In this document: positions 56,160 to 64,000 of the stretch, piece after piece
Layout of the letters: each line of letters begins with the position of its first letter
Position numbering within the stretch: the first letter of the stretch is position 1
Source: Leptospira ryugenii
GTDB lineage: Bacteria; Spirochaetota; Leptospiria; Leptospirales; Leptospiraceae
Direction of reading: 5' to 3'
NCBI RefSeq assembly: GCF_003114855.1
Contig: NZ_BFBB01000002.1
Span: 651,815-715,814 of the forward strand
DNA length: 64,000 nucleotides
The notes under the pieces: generated by a model
Seen by the model: only the letters and a program-made list of their open reading frames with translations
The model's database searches: none
Told to the model about the DNA's origin: nothing
Program-made: the position numbers and the translations under genes

Positions 56160-57631
56160 ATCGTTCCATAGCTTTGTATTCGAGTGAAGAATCAAAGGCC
56201 ATTGAAACCTATACCAAAGAAAAACTACAATTTTCTGGCCAAACTCTTATGGGAATGGCCGCCATTTCCATCTTCCATGCCAATGAAGAATTGTTTGAAA
56301 CGGCAGATGAGATTTGGATTTTTGCTGGCACGGGAGGCAATGGAGGAGATGGTTATGCCCTTGCCAATATATTGTTTGAAGAAGGACATTCTGTACGCAT
56401 TTTCTCTTTTGGAGATCCCAAACCTGCAGAAAGTATCTATTATAAAAATCTTTGTGTTCAAAAAGGAATCAGTATTTTTCCTATCCAAGAATTTTTGCAC
56501 ATTAGCCGTACAGCTAAAGAGGAAACCATTCTAGGGATCGATGCCATTTTGGGTATAGGTCTCCGAGGACCTTTACGGGAGGATTGGAAAGATTACTTTG
56601 TTGCGATCAATAGCTCCGATGTTTTTTTTCACATGGTATCTTTGGATACAGCGTCTGGGTATACGGGACAAATTGACCCTTTGGAAAGGTTTATATTTGC
56701 AGATACCATTGAAGAAATAGGTACTAGAAAGTGGAATAATATTGGTTATACGAATGATGGATCACTTGTACCTCGTTTTTATCAAAGTATAGGATTTCCT
56801 CTCCGCAGCATGGGTGAGGCAGTTCTTTTGCCGAAGAGATTCTATTGGGAAAAAAGTGAAATTGATCCTATCCTTTCTAAGCTCAAAAGGAAGGTTACAT
56901 CCCATAAATACAAGTCAGGTGCCGCTATTTTTATGGGCGGAAGTAGCGGTTATGAGGGTGCCATTCTCCTTAGCCACTCAGCATTCCATACATTGGGTGG
57001 TGGAATTTCTAAAATTTATACCAGCTCACCTCTTTTAAAGGAATCCAGCTTACAAGAAGACCCTTCGCGGATGATTGAAGTTGGTGACCTATTGGATTCA
57101 GATCCTATGTTTGCCAAGGTTCAGACGTTTGTCATTGGACCGGGTCTACTTTCGCAACCACCTAGCCTGTCTTCTATCGTCTTTCCTGACACATGCCAGA
57201 TCATTTTAGATGCAGGCGCTATTCCTTCGCATCCGGGACAACTGCCAAAAGGTGGCAATACCATCTTAACGCCTCATGTGGGAGAATTCCAAAAACTTGT
57301 AGGTCGGATCTGCAATGATTTGGATGAAGTCTATACTGCTGGTATGGATTATTGCCTAAACAACAAGGTAAATATTCTGTATAAATCTTATTTCAATATT
57401 TACTTTCGAAAAGATGGGAACTGTTATGTTTGGGAAAGTCCGAATGAAAAATTAGCCAGCATGGGAACGGGAGATGTTCTAACAGGTGTTTTGGCAAGAT
57501 TTCTTTCCTTGGGTTGGTCGGATTTGGAGTCGGTGTATGCATCCCTACAGCTCTTGGATTTGACTCGGGAAATGGAAGAATCTTATCCAAGTGCCTTCCA
57601 GATTCTTCAATTTTTAGGCGAGCGAGTTTAA
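56150..57631 (+). CDS. nnrD: Bifunctional NAD(P)H-hydrate epimerase/dehydratase
   Basis: The 493-residue protein starts at a TTG (56150) that follows AGAGG by eight bases and overlaps the lipoprotein gene end; the frame is open further upstream within that gene. The N-terminal YjeF_N epimerase has FAGTGGNGGDGYALANILFE. The C-terminal kinase-like dehydratase (from about residue 225) has GGSSGYEGAILLSHSAFHTL, TPHVGEFQKLVG and the GTGDVLTGVLARFLS active-site motif. It repairs damaged NADHX and NADPHX. Confidence 0.92.
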   Translation: MDLNRSIALYSSEESKAIETYTKEKLQFSGQTLMGMAAISIFHANEELFETADEIWIFAGTGGNGGDGYALANILFEEGHSVRIFSFGDPKPAESIYYKNLCVQKGISIFPIQEFLHISRTAKEETILGIDAILGIGLRGPLREDWKDYFVAINSSDVFFHMVSLDTASGYTGQIDPLERFIFADTIEEIGTRKWNNIGYTNDGSLVPRFYQSIGFPLRSMGEAVLLPKRFYWEKSEIDPILSKLKRKVTSHKYKSGAAIFMGGSSGYEGAILLSHSAFHTLGGGISKIYTSSPLLKESSLQEDPSRMIEVGDLLDSDPMFAKVQTFVIGPGLLSQPPSLSSIVFPDTCQIILDAGAIPSHPGQLPKGGNTILTPHVGEFQKLVGRICNDLDEVYTAGMDYCLNNKVNILYKSYFNIYFRKDGNCYVWESPNEKLASMGTGDVLTGVLARFLSLGWSDLESVYASLQLLDLTREMEESYPSAFQILQFLGERV

Positions 57632-58251
57632 TGGCAAAAGGATACCACTCTCGATCCCCCGAAGAGTTCCGAGAGTATTTAAAATCACTAGAAAAATCCA
57701 AATCAAAATGGAAATGGCGTCAGATAGTTCTATTGTTGGATGTGATACTTCTTATCTTTGTCGTCTACCTTGTGTTTCGCGAATTGAATCCAGGAAGTTT
57801 CCAAGACCCAAACCTATCCACCAAACAAGTGATTGATGGTTATCAGAGTTATTTTGCTCTCTCAAGAGAGGCTGATGAACATTTCCAAGGATATTTTTTC
57901 TTTCTGGAAAACAAAAGTGAGATTCCTCTGCAGATACCGCTCCCCGATTGGAAGTCTGAATTTAGGATACTTACGAAAGAAGGCATCGAATGTTACCACC
58001 AAAAGGTTGATTGGAAGTTGACAGAAGTCCCAGCACGCTCGAAAGGTTTTTTGTACGTATCTATACCACTTTCCGCACTAAAAACATCCAATACGGTCTG
58101 TACAAAAGAAATCTTCGATGAGGAGTATAGTTTTTTTAGATCAAAATTCAAGGCGCTCACACTTTATTTCCAAGCAGAATTGAGTATCCAATCCAAAACA
58201 CAAAGGTATGTCTTCTTATTAAAGCAAAAACCCTTCCGGGTTTCGAAGTAA
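57631..58251 (+). CDS. Single-pass membrane protein of unknown function
   Basis: The 206-residue protein starts at the ATG at 57631, sharing a base with the nnrD stop (TAATG). A basic N-terminus (EYLKSLEKSKSKWKWRQ) leads to one membrane helix near residues 27-50 (IVLLLDVILLIFVVYLVF). The rest is a soluble domain, probably periplasmic, with paired Cys residues. No family is recognised. An upstream in-frame extension lies inside nnrD and is unlikely. Confidence 0.75.
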   Translation: MAKGYHSRSPEEFREYLKSLEKSKSKWKWRQIVLLLDVILLIFVVYLVFRELNPGSFQDPNLSTKQVIDGYQSYFALSREADEHFQGYFFFLENKSEIPLQIPLPDWKSEFRILTKEGIECYHQKVDWKLTEVPARSKGFLYVSIPLSALKTSNTVCTKEIFDEEYSFFRSKFKALTLYFQAELSIQSKTQRYVFLLKQKPFRVSK

Positions 58252-58257
58252 AGAACC

Positions 58258-59016
58258 TCAACGGAACTTTTTGGGTATTTTTAACTCATCTTCTAAGGTT
58301 TGGCAAACATTGGAAAGAACTTTGATCCTCGCATAGTATTTGTCAATGGCAGGAACTAGGATCCAAGGGGCAAAGTTGGTATCCGTCCGCAAAAACATCT
58401 CATTGGCGGCTTCCGTATAGAGCGGCCATTTGTCTCGGTTTCGCCAGTCTTCCTCGGTGAGTTTCCAACGTTTTAAGGGGTCATTTTTCCGAGCTTCAAA
58501 CCGGGAAAGCTGTTCTTCGCTGGAAATGTGAAGCCAAAATTTTAATATGATCGCACCGAAATGAGCTAATTGTTCCTCAAAAAGAACAATTTCTTCGTAA
58601 GCTCTTGACCATTCTTCTTCACTACAAAAACCTTCTACTCGTTCGACGAGGACTCTTCCATACCAAGACCGATCAAAAATACCTACCGAGCCTTTATTGG
58701 GGAGTCGTTTCCAAAAACGCCATAAGTAGTGGCGATTTTTTTCTTGGACATCAGGAGCCGAAATATTGTGAACCTCATAGAGGCGAGGGTCAATTTCCTG
58801 TGTTAGGCGGCGAATGGCTCCACCCTTCCCTGCTGCATCCCATCCTTCAAACACGAAAATAAGTGGTCTTTCCTTTTCTTTGGCGTATAAAGTTGCTCGC
58901 CTGATCCTATCCTTGTATTGTTTTAATAGTGTTTTGTACTCCTCTTTTTCCAAACTTGGGAAATGAAGTATATCATTTAGATTGAGGATACGGTTGGGAG
59001 TTTCTTTTTCTTTCAT
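58258..59016 (-). CDS. PPK2 family polyphosphate kinase, catalytic-looking partner
   Basis: The 252-residue protein has every PPK2 motif: Walker A EGWDAAGKGGAIRRL (residues 57-71), YLWRFWKRLPNKG, Walker B GIFDRSWYGRVLVERVEG, and the lid ARKNDPLKRWKLTEEDW. PPK2 enzymes transfer phosphate between polyphosphate and AMP, ADP or GDP. Alone it looks like a one-domain enzyme; with the gene upstream it mirrors the two-domain type that acts on AMP. It starts within the last codon of that gene (4-base overlap). Confidence 0.93.
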   Translation of the reverse strand: MKEKETPNRILNLNDILHFPSLEKEEYKTLLKQYKDRIRRATLYAKEKERPLIFVFEGWDAAGKGGAIRRLTQEIDPRLYEVHNISAPDVQEKNRHYLWRFWKRLPNKGSVGIFDRSWYGRVLVERVEGFCSEEEWSRAYEEIVLFEEQLAHFGAIILKFWLHISSEEQLSRFEARKNDPLKRWKLTEEDWRNRDKWPLYTEAANEMFLRTDTNFAPWILVPAIDKYYARIKVLSNVCQTLEDELKIPKKFR

Positions 59017-59798
59017 GGCAATAGATCAACTCCCTTCACTACTAACTCTAACTTTTGTTTGGAATCAATACCTAAGGATGATTCCAATCTCTCAATGATG
59101 TTTTGGATGAGTGCAATTTTAGCGGAGTATGTATCATCCGCCAAAAGGATAGTCCAGGGAGCGAATTCACTTTCTGAATCCGAGAGAATCTGATTGAAAA
59201 TCTTCTGAAACTTTTTATATTTCTTTGTTTGGTACAAATCGTAATCATTCAGTGCCCATGCATTTTTTTCTTTTTTGGCCTTCTCGGTTCGACGATCTAA
59301 CTCCTTTGCAGAAACATGTAAAAAAAATTTATGGAACTGAACTTTGTCTTTAGTAAGAATTCTTTCTGTATGGCGTATCGAAAGCAATCTCCTTTGGTAT
59401 TCGTCTTCTTTGATTTTATCCATGGCTTGGAGGAAGACCAAACGTCCATAGTATGTATTTAAATAAAATAACATTTCTCCGAATCGAGGTAGGTATTGCC
59501 AAAAATTCCAAAGGAATGGATAGCCTCTATCTTCAGATTGGTGGACAAAGGGGGAGTACACTTTGAACTTACGAGGATCAAGCCTTACAGTTAGATCCTT
59601 GAGGCTTTCGCCCCTTCCACTCGACGACCAACCTTCCAACAAAAAAATATTGGCAATGCCTTGGTCATAGGCTGTCTTTTGCAAAATAAAAAGACGCTCT
59701 TGTAAAGATTCTAGGGCCTCATCGTCTTCCTTTAATTTTTGGGGAGGTTCTATCTTTTGCAATCGATCCATGGGTGCATCATTCCACATGATTTTCAA
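59013..59798 (-). CDS. PPK2-fold protein with degenerate active site
   Basis: The 261-residue protein shares the PPK2 fold but lacks key residues. Walker A reads EGWSSSGRGESLKDL (Arg where the catalytic Lys should be, residue 61-62 region). Walker B reads FYLNTYYGRLVFLQAM, so the FDRSWYGR Asp and first Arg are gone, and the Arg-Lys lid is replaced by KKEKNAWALNDYD. This is the pattern of the non-catalytic N-terminal half of two-domain PPK2 enzymes, here as a separate gene directly upstream of the active-looking half. It is probably a regulatory or structural partner. Confidence 0.88.
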   Translation of the reverse strand: MKIMWNDAPMDRLQKIEPPQKLKEDDEALESLQERLFILQKTAYDQGIANIFLLEGWSSSGRGESLKDLTVRLDPRKFKVYSPFVHQSEDRGYPFLWNFWQYLPRFGEMLFYLNTYYGRLVFLQAMDKIKEDEYQRRLLSIRHTERILTKDKVQFHKFFLHVSAKELDRRTEKAKKEKNAWALNDYDLYQTKKYKKFQKIFNQILSDSESEFAPWTILLADDTYSAKIALIQNIIERLESSLGIDSKQKLELVVKGVDLLP

Positions 59799-59816
59799 AA
59801 ATTGAAAAGAAGAAAT

Positions 59817-60188
59817 TTATGGACTCGGTAAAAAACCGGTCCCTAGAGCTTTGTCCAAATGTGGGATGCCCTTTTCATTACTTTCATACCTAGGAACTAT
59901 GTGAATGTGGAGGTGAGGTACTTTCTCTGCGATGGCAGCCAAGTAGAGTTTATCGGGCCTTACATCCTCCGATGCAATTTGAGAGACACCTAATTCCATC
60001 CCCTTTCCAAAATCAGCCCATTCTTCTGGTGTCAATTCAAACCAAGATTCCACGTGACGTTTGCATTCTAGGTAGAGGTATCCATCCAAGCCTTTCTGAG
60101 CTGGGGCTTTTCGGACCAGCCAAAACTCGGACTCTTGGACTACAGCTTCTCGGTTTCTGATACTTTCGCAAATGGGGCAATTTAGCAT
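59817..60188 (-). CDS. HIT family protein
   Basis: The 123-residue protein has the histidine triad HLHIHIVPRYESNEKGI near residue 93 and an N-terminal CPICESIRNREAVVQESEF with a CxxC. HIT proteins hydrolyse or transfer nucleotide groups such as AMP-lysine or dinucleoside polyphosphates. It is 18 bases upstream of the PPK2 pair on the same strand and may share its transcript. Confidence 0.92.
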   Translation of the reverse strand: MLNCPICESIRNREAVVQESEFWLVRKAPAQKGLDGYLYLECKRHVESWFELTPEEWADFGKGMELGVSQIASEDVRPDKLYLAAIAEKVPHLHIHIVPRYESNEKGIPHLDKALGTGFLPSP

Positions 60189-60215
60189 CTGGCAAAAGAA
60201 TCCGATATATACTAT

Positions 60216-61058
60216 GTGCTAGGAAAGAACTTTTTATTTTTTTCTCTACTGACCTCTTATCTGCAGGTGCAATCAGTTTTTGCAAACGAGGTACCAGGAT
60301 TCTGGAATGAATCTGTAGATTGGTTCCGAGAGGAAATCTTTCTTTCGCCCAATGCCGAAGAGGAATCGAATTTAGAAAAGCGAATCCATGAAAAAAACCA
60401 AGAAGACCTCTTCCGCTTGCGTACAACCATCAAATCCATCCTCAAACAAAATGCCCTATGGCTAACAACTGCCGAAAAAACGGCCAATACCCAGCCACAA
60501 ATAGTGGAACGCCTTGAAGGAATTCCAAATTTGGGAGGCATTCTATGGTTGGGTTCTCAAAAGGACGTAAAACTTCGATTTGGTGATTGGAGTGCTTATT
60601 ACGAAGATGGACTGAGTGCTTCCAAAATTCAAAATGAAGGACAAATCCAGAGCTTTGAATTGGATGGAGAGACTATTTATTATTTTATTAAATACCAGGT
60701 CGGTTACTTTCCACATGACTTTCAGTTTATCGGATACAAAACCGCCTTTTATGCGTTTGGTGAAGATGGAAGTTTACGCTATACCAATGATCCTTACCTG
60801 GAGAGAGAAATCCGAATAGGAGAGTTCCGAAAACAATTTGAATCCATAAGAGCTGCCTTTGCATCTGCAAAGGAATTGCATGTGGGTGGTTTGGAAGTGT
60901 TTTTGGTTCCAAAACAGTCGGGAGGAATTTCATACACATTTTTTCTCATTCGTTCCTTACTCGTTCTCTGGGCTGCCTTACTTTCTGCACAGCTATTTCG
61001 CCGAATCTTTCCCTCCCTAAAAAAGCAATTGCCCGTAGAAGACTTAGCAAAAGAATGA
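60216..61058 (+). CDS. Exported membrane-anchored protein of unknown function
   Basis: The 280-residue protein uses a GTG start (60216) 27 bases from the divergent HIT gene. It has a signal peptide (FLFFSLLTSYLQVQSVFA), a soluble domain with conserved-looking Trp and Tyr residues, and a C-terminal membrane helix (FFLIRSLLVLWAALLSAQLF). A short basic cytoplasmic tail follows. No family is recognised. The tRNA gene begins 14 bases after its stop. Confidence 0.75.
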   Translation: MLGKNFLFFSLLTSYLQVQSVFANEVPGFWNESVDWFREEIFLSPNAEEESNLEKRIHEKNQEDLFRLRTTIKSILKQNALWLTTAEKTANTQPQIVERLEGIPNLGGILWLGSQKDVKLRFGDWSAYYEDGLSASKIQNEGQIQSFELDGETIYYFIKYQVGYFPHDFQFIGYKTAFYAFGEDGSLRYTNDPYLEREIRIGEFRKQFESIRAAFASAKELHVGGLEVFLVPKQSGGISYTFFLIRSLLVLWAALLSAQLFRRIFPSLKKQLPVEDLAKE

Positions 61059-61071
61059 CCCTATCTCTCTT

Positions 61072-61143
61072 GCCCTGGTAGTTCAACGGATAGAACATCG
61101 GTCTTCGGAACCGACAGTGGGGGTTCGATTCCCTCCTGGGGCA
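61072..61143 (+). tRNA. tRNA-Arg (anticodon TCG)
   Basis: A complete cloverleaf is visible. The seven-base acceptor (GCCCTGG with CTGGGGC, two G-T pairs) is followed by the D-stem GTTC/GAAC and anticodon stem TCGGT/ACCGA with loop CTTCGGA, giving TCG at 61105-61107. The T-arm loop is TTCGATT. The discriminator is A and CCA is not encoded. It reads CGN arginine codons. Confidence 0.9.
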
Positions 61144-61147
61144 CAGT

Positions 61148-62102
61148 CTAGCTCTTATTACCTAGACCCACAAAATTCACTTCACCCAAACTCAGTAAAC
61201 TTCTCAATTCAGGAACAAACCTTATATTCCCTAAGAAGCTTATTTCGTCGAGGTAGAGCTGAGAAAATTTGAGACTTACATAACCGTAGCTTCTGAAGGA
61301 TTGCTTTAAGATATTATTCCTTGCTTCAGCTCCGTTAGAACTCACACCTTCCTTAGTCACCCACCTTTCACGACTTAGGTTATACCTCGAATCATTAGAA
61401 CGTCTCGAATGATTGACCATTTTGTGGTTAGGTCTATCCCATATAAATGTATAACCTTCATCAGTGTAGAGCGTTACATTCTTAGGAATCTTATCATCTA
61501 AGTCCTTTCCTAGGTATTCTTGATTGTTAAGTGGGATCGATTTGTAGAAAGTCATTCCACCATTGATGCCAATAGTATGTATAAGTGATCCTATTTGGTA
61601 CCCTCCAATTGAGTTTGAAGCATATATAGAAGCTGTTCCTGTTTTGTATCTTCTTGATCTATGCTTATTGGCTCTTAGGCTGGAAGAATATAAAACCACT
61701 GAGTCAGCTACAGCTATAGGTTTTTTATCTGATTCTACAGGGTTTTTAAGCTCCACGTATAGATTCCTCTTAAGAGTCTCATTAAGTTGAGAGAAGATAA
61801 TTTTGAGCCTCTTTTTTAAATAGAAACTTGTCTTATAGGATAGATTTAACTTACGACTGATCTCCATGGAAGTCATGATCTTAGGATACTGATTCACCAT
61901 GTCCCAAATGATGAAGCTGATGTAGGCTAGATTCGATTTGTATCCCTGGAAAGGTGTATTGGCAGTGAGAGAGACCATCTTATGGCATGAGGAACAACTA
62001 GCGATGGATTCCCTTCCCTTCACTTTGAGATAAACTACATTAGGTTTAGAGCATCCACAGGACTTAGGATAGAGAGCGTTAAGGATTGTGAGCGTTTTTC
62101 AT
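61148..62102 (-). pseudogene. IS1595/ISXO2-like transposase, damaged at the N-terminus
   Basis: The longest open frame (61148-62023, GTG start) encodes a DDE-type transposase core: PIAVADSVVLYSSSLRANKH, LYTDEGYTFIWDRPN and SSNGAEARNNILKQSFRSYG. The same frame continues upstream with a zinc ribbon start (LNALYPKSCGCSKPNVVYL then CSSC) until a TGA. An ATG (62102-62100) is one base out of frame across an A5 run (62099-62095). Removing one A would give a proper MKTLTILNALYPKSCGC start. It is therefore probably disabled by one inserted base, or uses the GTG and lacks half its zinc ribbon. Its stop is only five bases from the tRNA, so no left terminal inverted repeat remains. Confidence 0.8.
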
Positions 62103-62682
62103 TTGAAGGACTGATTAAGCTTAGGATCAGATAATATATTGTGCGTTCTTTTTTTTATTTTGTCAGTATCTTCGCATGAAGAAGCGAGCAAACTCTGACT
62201 AGCCTTTCCAAAGCTAGAAGGCTTGCTTGGTCGATTCACGCTTTCTTTTGGATGGATTTTTGGATTTGGTGGAAGGTCTTATTTGGGGAATGGTGAGAAG
62301 TCGCTCTCGTATCCGAAGATCACTCTATCTAATCAATCACGTTCACCCTGCCCAAAATGTACGCAAACAAAAAGGGATGCTAGCGTCCATCTATCATCCG
62401 TTCGGATAGGACAAAGCGCTACATTTCCCAGCATTCAGACAACCAAACGAGTAGAAAGGCTTATAATCAGTGTTTGCCCATCGTACAAACAGAGGTTCAT
62501 CGATTTCTGGCCAAATTCTAAATAATCATGATTATTTGGAAAATGATTTGCCTTGCCTAGGCGAATTCTTATCTTTAATTCATTTTTTGCTAACTGGGAG
62601 TTAGGGGGCGAAGCTATCTCTTTTTCTATTTTTTGGCAATTTTTTACTATACATATGTTAGGTATCCTTTTTCCTTCACTCG
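62103..62682. other. Stretch without a convincing gene before the recombinase
   Basis: These 580 bases hold only short frames without family features, the longest about 100 codons (62223-62525), with an irregular composition and no good ribosome site. Visible structures are a hairpin CTATC-AT-CCG/CGGATAG at 62391-62409 and CTAAC-5-GTTAG at 62590-62604. It may be decayed sequence between the IS relic and the recombinase. Confidence 0.6.
62590..62604. repeat. Short inverted repeat upstream of the recombinase
   Basis: CTAAC and GTTAG are perfect five-base inverted arms around TGGGA, 79 bases before the recombinase start. Tyrosine recombinase core sites often have such arms around a short spacer, but five-base arms occur by chance. 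Confidence 0.4.
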
Positions 62683-63804
62683 ATGCCTACAGGTATTCCA
62701 CAAGTCCACGTTCGATTTCTTCCCGAGATGGGTTGTTTCGAGGTCCTATTTCATTTTGAAACTTCCTTGGTAAACAGGATCAAATCAGTCCCAGGCCGCA
62801 AGTTCCGTCCGAAGTCCAAATCTTGGCTTGTCTCCTCTGACCCACAAGTCCTACGAAGCTTGCTAATCGCCTTCCATGATGTCCCTTTGCGTCTCGATCC
62901 AAAGGAATTTCCGAAGGAAGCCGGTATCTTTTCCGATTTTTTCGAGGCAATCCGCTTACGGAATTACTCCCGGCAAACCGCGAAATCCTACCATTCCCAT
63001 TTATTGCAGTTCTGCTCTTACTGCCGAAAGCATCCGAAGGATGTCCTAACAGAAGATATCTTTGCTTACTTACATGCTCTCTTAGCAAAGCAAAGTCTTT
63101 CGGAAGCCCATATTCGCGGTATCCAGCAATCGCTTTTGTTCTATTTCAAAGGTATCCGTAAATCATGCCCCGATCTGCGCTTTCCTAGGATGAAACGGAG
63201 TCTTAGGCTCCCTGAAGTCCTTTCCGAATCAGAGGTCCTGGCACTTTGCCAAGTCTTGAAAAATCCAAAACACCGCCTCTTACTGCAGCTTGCCTATTCG
63301 TCTGGCTTGCGCGTAAGTGAGGTCGTCCAGTTGCGCTTTTCTCAGATAGACTTTGACCGAAAGGTGATCCGAATCAAACAAGCCAAAGGCAAAAAAGATA
63401 GGGTTGGCCTTTTGGCTAACAGCCTTTCCCAGGACCTCTCCCAATACAAAAATCTGCTCCGGATGTATGAGCAGTTGCAATCCTCTCGAATCCGAACTGC
63501 TAAAGAAAGACCCGCCGATTGGATCTTTCCTGGCCAAAAGGGAACGCAACACCTATCTATCCGAACAGCAGAAAGGATCTTCGAAATCGCCAAAGAACGC
63601 TGCGGTATCACTAAACCAGTTTCTTTCCACTCGCTCCGCCATGCCTTTGCTACACATCTATTGGAACAAGGCACAGATGTGCGGGTAATCCAAGCCTTAC
63701 TTGGACACGAGAGTTTGCGAACCACACAGATTTATACTAAGGTAGCCAAACGACAGTTGGAACGGGTCAAGAGCCCACTCGATCGGATTCTAGGAGATTT
63801 CTGA
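62683..63804 (+). CDS. Tyrosine recombinase with an extra N-terminal domain
   Basis: The 373-residue protein has the full R-K-H-R-H-Y set. They are YSSGLRVSEVVQLRF (Arg about 209), AKGKKDRVGLLA, FHSLRHAFATHLLEQG (His about 315), ALLGHESLRTTQIYTKVAKR (His and catalytic Tyr). A SAM-like DNA-binding domain spans about 80-165. The first 75 residues are an added module containing IKSVPGRKFRPKSKSWLV, similar to a short domain I recall at the start of some integrases and HARP-type helicases. It is longer than XerC or XerD. The 62683 ATG has a weak ribosome site. It may move an element in this region; no att sites are proven. Confidence 0.9.
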   Translation: MPTGIPQVHVRFLPEMGCFEVLFHFETSLVNRIKSVPGRKFRPKSKSWLVSSDPQVLRSLLIAFHDVPLRLDPKEFPKEAGIFSDFFEAIRLRNYSRQTAKSYHSHLLQFCSYCRKHPKDVLTEDIFAYLHALLAKQSLSEAHIRGIQQSLLFYFKGIRKSCPDLRFPRMKRSLRLPEVLSESEVLALCQVLKNPKHRLLLQLAYSSGLRVSEVVQLRFSQIDFDRKVIRIKQAKGKKDRVGLLANSLSQDLSQYKNLLRMYEQLQSSRIRTAKERPADWIFPGQKGTQHLSIRTAERIFEIAKERCGITKPVSFHSLRHAFATHLLEQGTDVRVIQALLGHESLRTTQIYTKVAKRQLERVKSPLDRILGDF

Positions 63805-64000
63805 AGAGATAAATACGAAAACACAACGTTTTTTGCATTTACACGCAATTCCAACAAACAACTATTTTATCACATTAAACACAAATCAATGCGATCAAAC
63901 AGAAATTTTAAACCAATTAATGAACTACCTAACGAGTACAACCGAATTTTACATCTTAACTGCAATACGAACATTAAGAGTTATACGACATGTGGCAAAA
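63805..64000. other. AT-rich sequence downstream of the recombinase
   Basis: This 196-base tail is strongly A-rich on the plus strand, unlike the flanking genes, and has no open frame of note and no clear terminator. Nothing else can be assigned before the window ends. Confidence 0.6.

Noticed and set aside
61124..61143. Direct repeat of the tRNA-Arg end as an attachment site
   Set aside because: I looked for a second copy of the T-arm and acceptor sequence between 61144 and 64000 and saw none, so no attR can be called in this window.
62223..62525. A possible 100-codon gene between the IS relic and the recombinase
   Set aside because: No ribosome site, no recognisable domain, and irregular codon use. 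It competes with equally long frames on the same stretch.
62683..63804. The tyrosine recombinase as chromosomal XerC or XerD
   Set aside because: It is about 70 residues too long, has an added N-terminal domain, and lies beside a tRNA and an IS relic rather than in a housekeeping cluster.
62590..64000. The recombinase region as a chromosomal integron
   Set aside because: The protein lacks the extra helix segment that marks integron integrases, and only isolated seven-base matches to attC cores are seen. No repeated hairpin array lies inside the window.

Overview
The window looks like a chromosomal segment of a Leptospira-type spirochaete. The evidence is a periplasmic-type flagellin (FlaB), a flgG-flgA-flgH-flgI-flgJ block with full P- and L-ring genes, lipid A synthesis (lpxC), Mla-type lipid transport genes, lipoproteins with loose spirochaetal lipoboxes, and moderate-to-low GC. 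This is inferred from gene content; the species cannot be named from sequence reading alone. Coding density is very high, many neighbours overlap by 1 to 4 bases, and there are no CRISPR arrays or rRNA genes.

Layout. 1-1469 is the N-terminal part of a membrane signalling protein that runs off the window. 1505-6756 holds a DedA protein, a lipoprotein, an AI-2E family transporter, xseA-xseB and a sodium:solute symporter. 6722-7774 is ddl. 7833-11626 is an operon of a repetitive exported protein followed by mlaE-mlaF-mlaD. 11794-14552 is lpxC-ptsI behind a near-perfect sigma-54 type promoter. 14558-18637 carries a peptide transporter, cobalamin adenosyltransferase, flaB, an OmpA-like lipoprotein and ybaB. 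18748-22801 has a cyclic-nucleotide-gated-type K+ channel, an orphan ParA, a YopX-domain protein and a TPR-like protein. 22845-33758 is mostly metabolism and transport (acyl-CoA synthetase, aminopeptidase N, amino acid permease, HAD phosphatase, alpha/beta hydrolase) with an RRM protein and a histone H1-like protein. 34385-35245 is a FlgF-like rod gene. 35359-40789 is a plus-strand run: RRM protein, ATP-grasp enzyme, two methyltransferases and a YihY protein with an inserted Asp-box propeller. 40786-44804 is the flg operon. 44892-54937 is a nine-gene run rimP-nusA-infB-rbfA-truB-rpsO-pnp-M16 peptidase-dut. 55053-61058 has a lipoprotein, NAD(P)HX repair enzyme, a split pair of PPK2 proteins, a HIT protein and membrane proteins. 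61072-64000 is the only accessory-looking stretch: tRNA-Arg(TCG), a damaged IS1595-like transposase, about 580 bases with no clear gene, and a tyrosine recombinase.

How the genes fit together. Envelope building is the main theme: ddl (peptidoglycan precursor), lpxC (lipid A), mlaEFD with its new-looking partner, and lipoproteins. Motility genes occur in three separate places, and the flgG operon has a sigma-28 type promoter. The translation/RNA-decay operon is the classic nusA-infB cluster extended through pnp. The most promising unexplained items are the repeat protein encoded ahead of mlaE, the sigma-54 promoter plus tandem 19-base repeats before lpxC, the YihY/propeller hybrid, and the PPK2 pair in which one partner has lost its active-site motifs.
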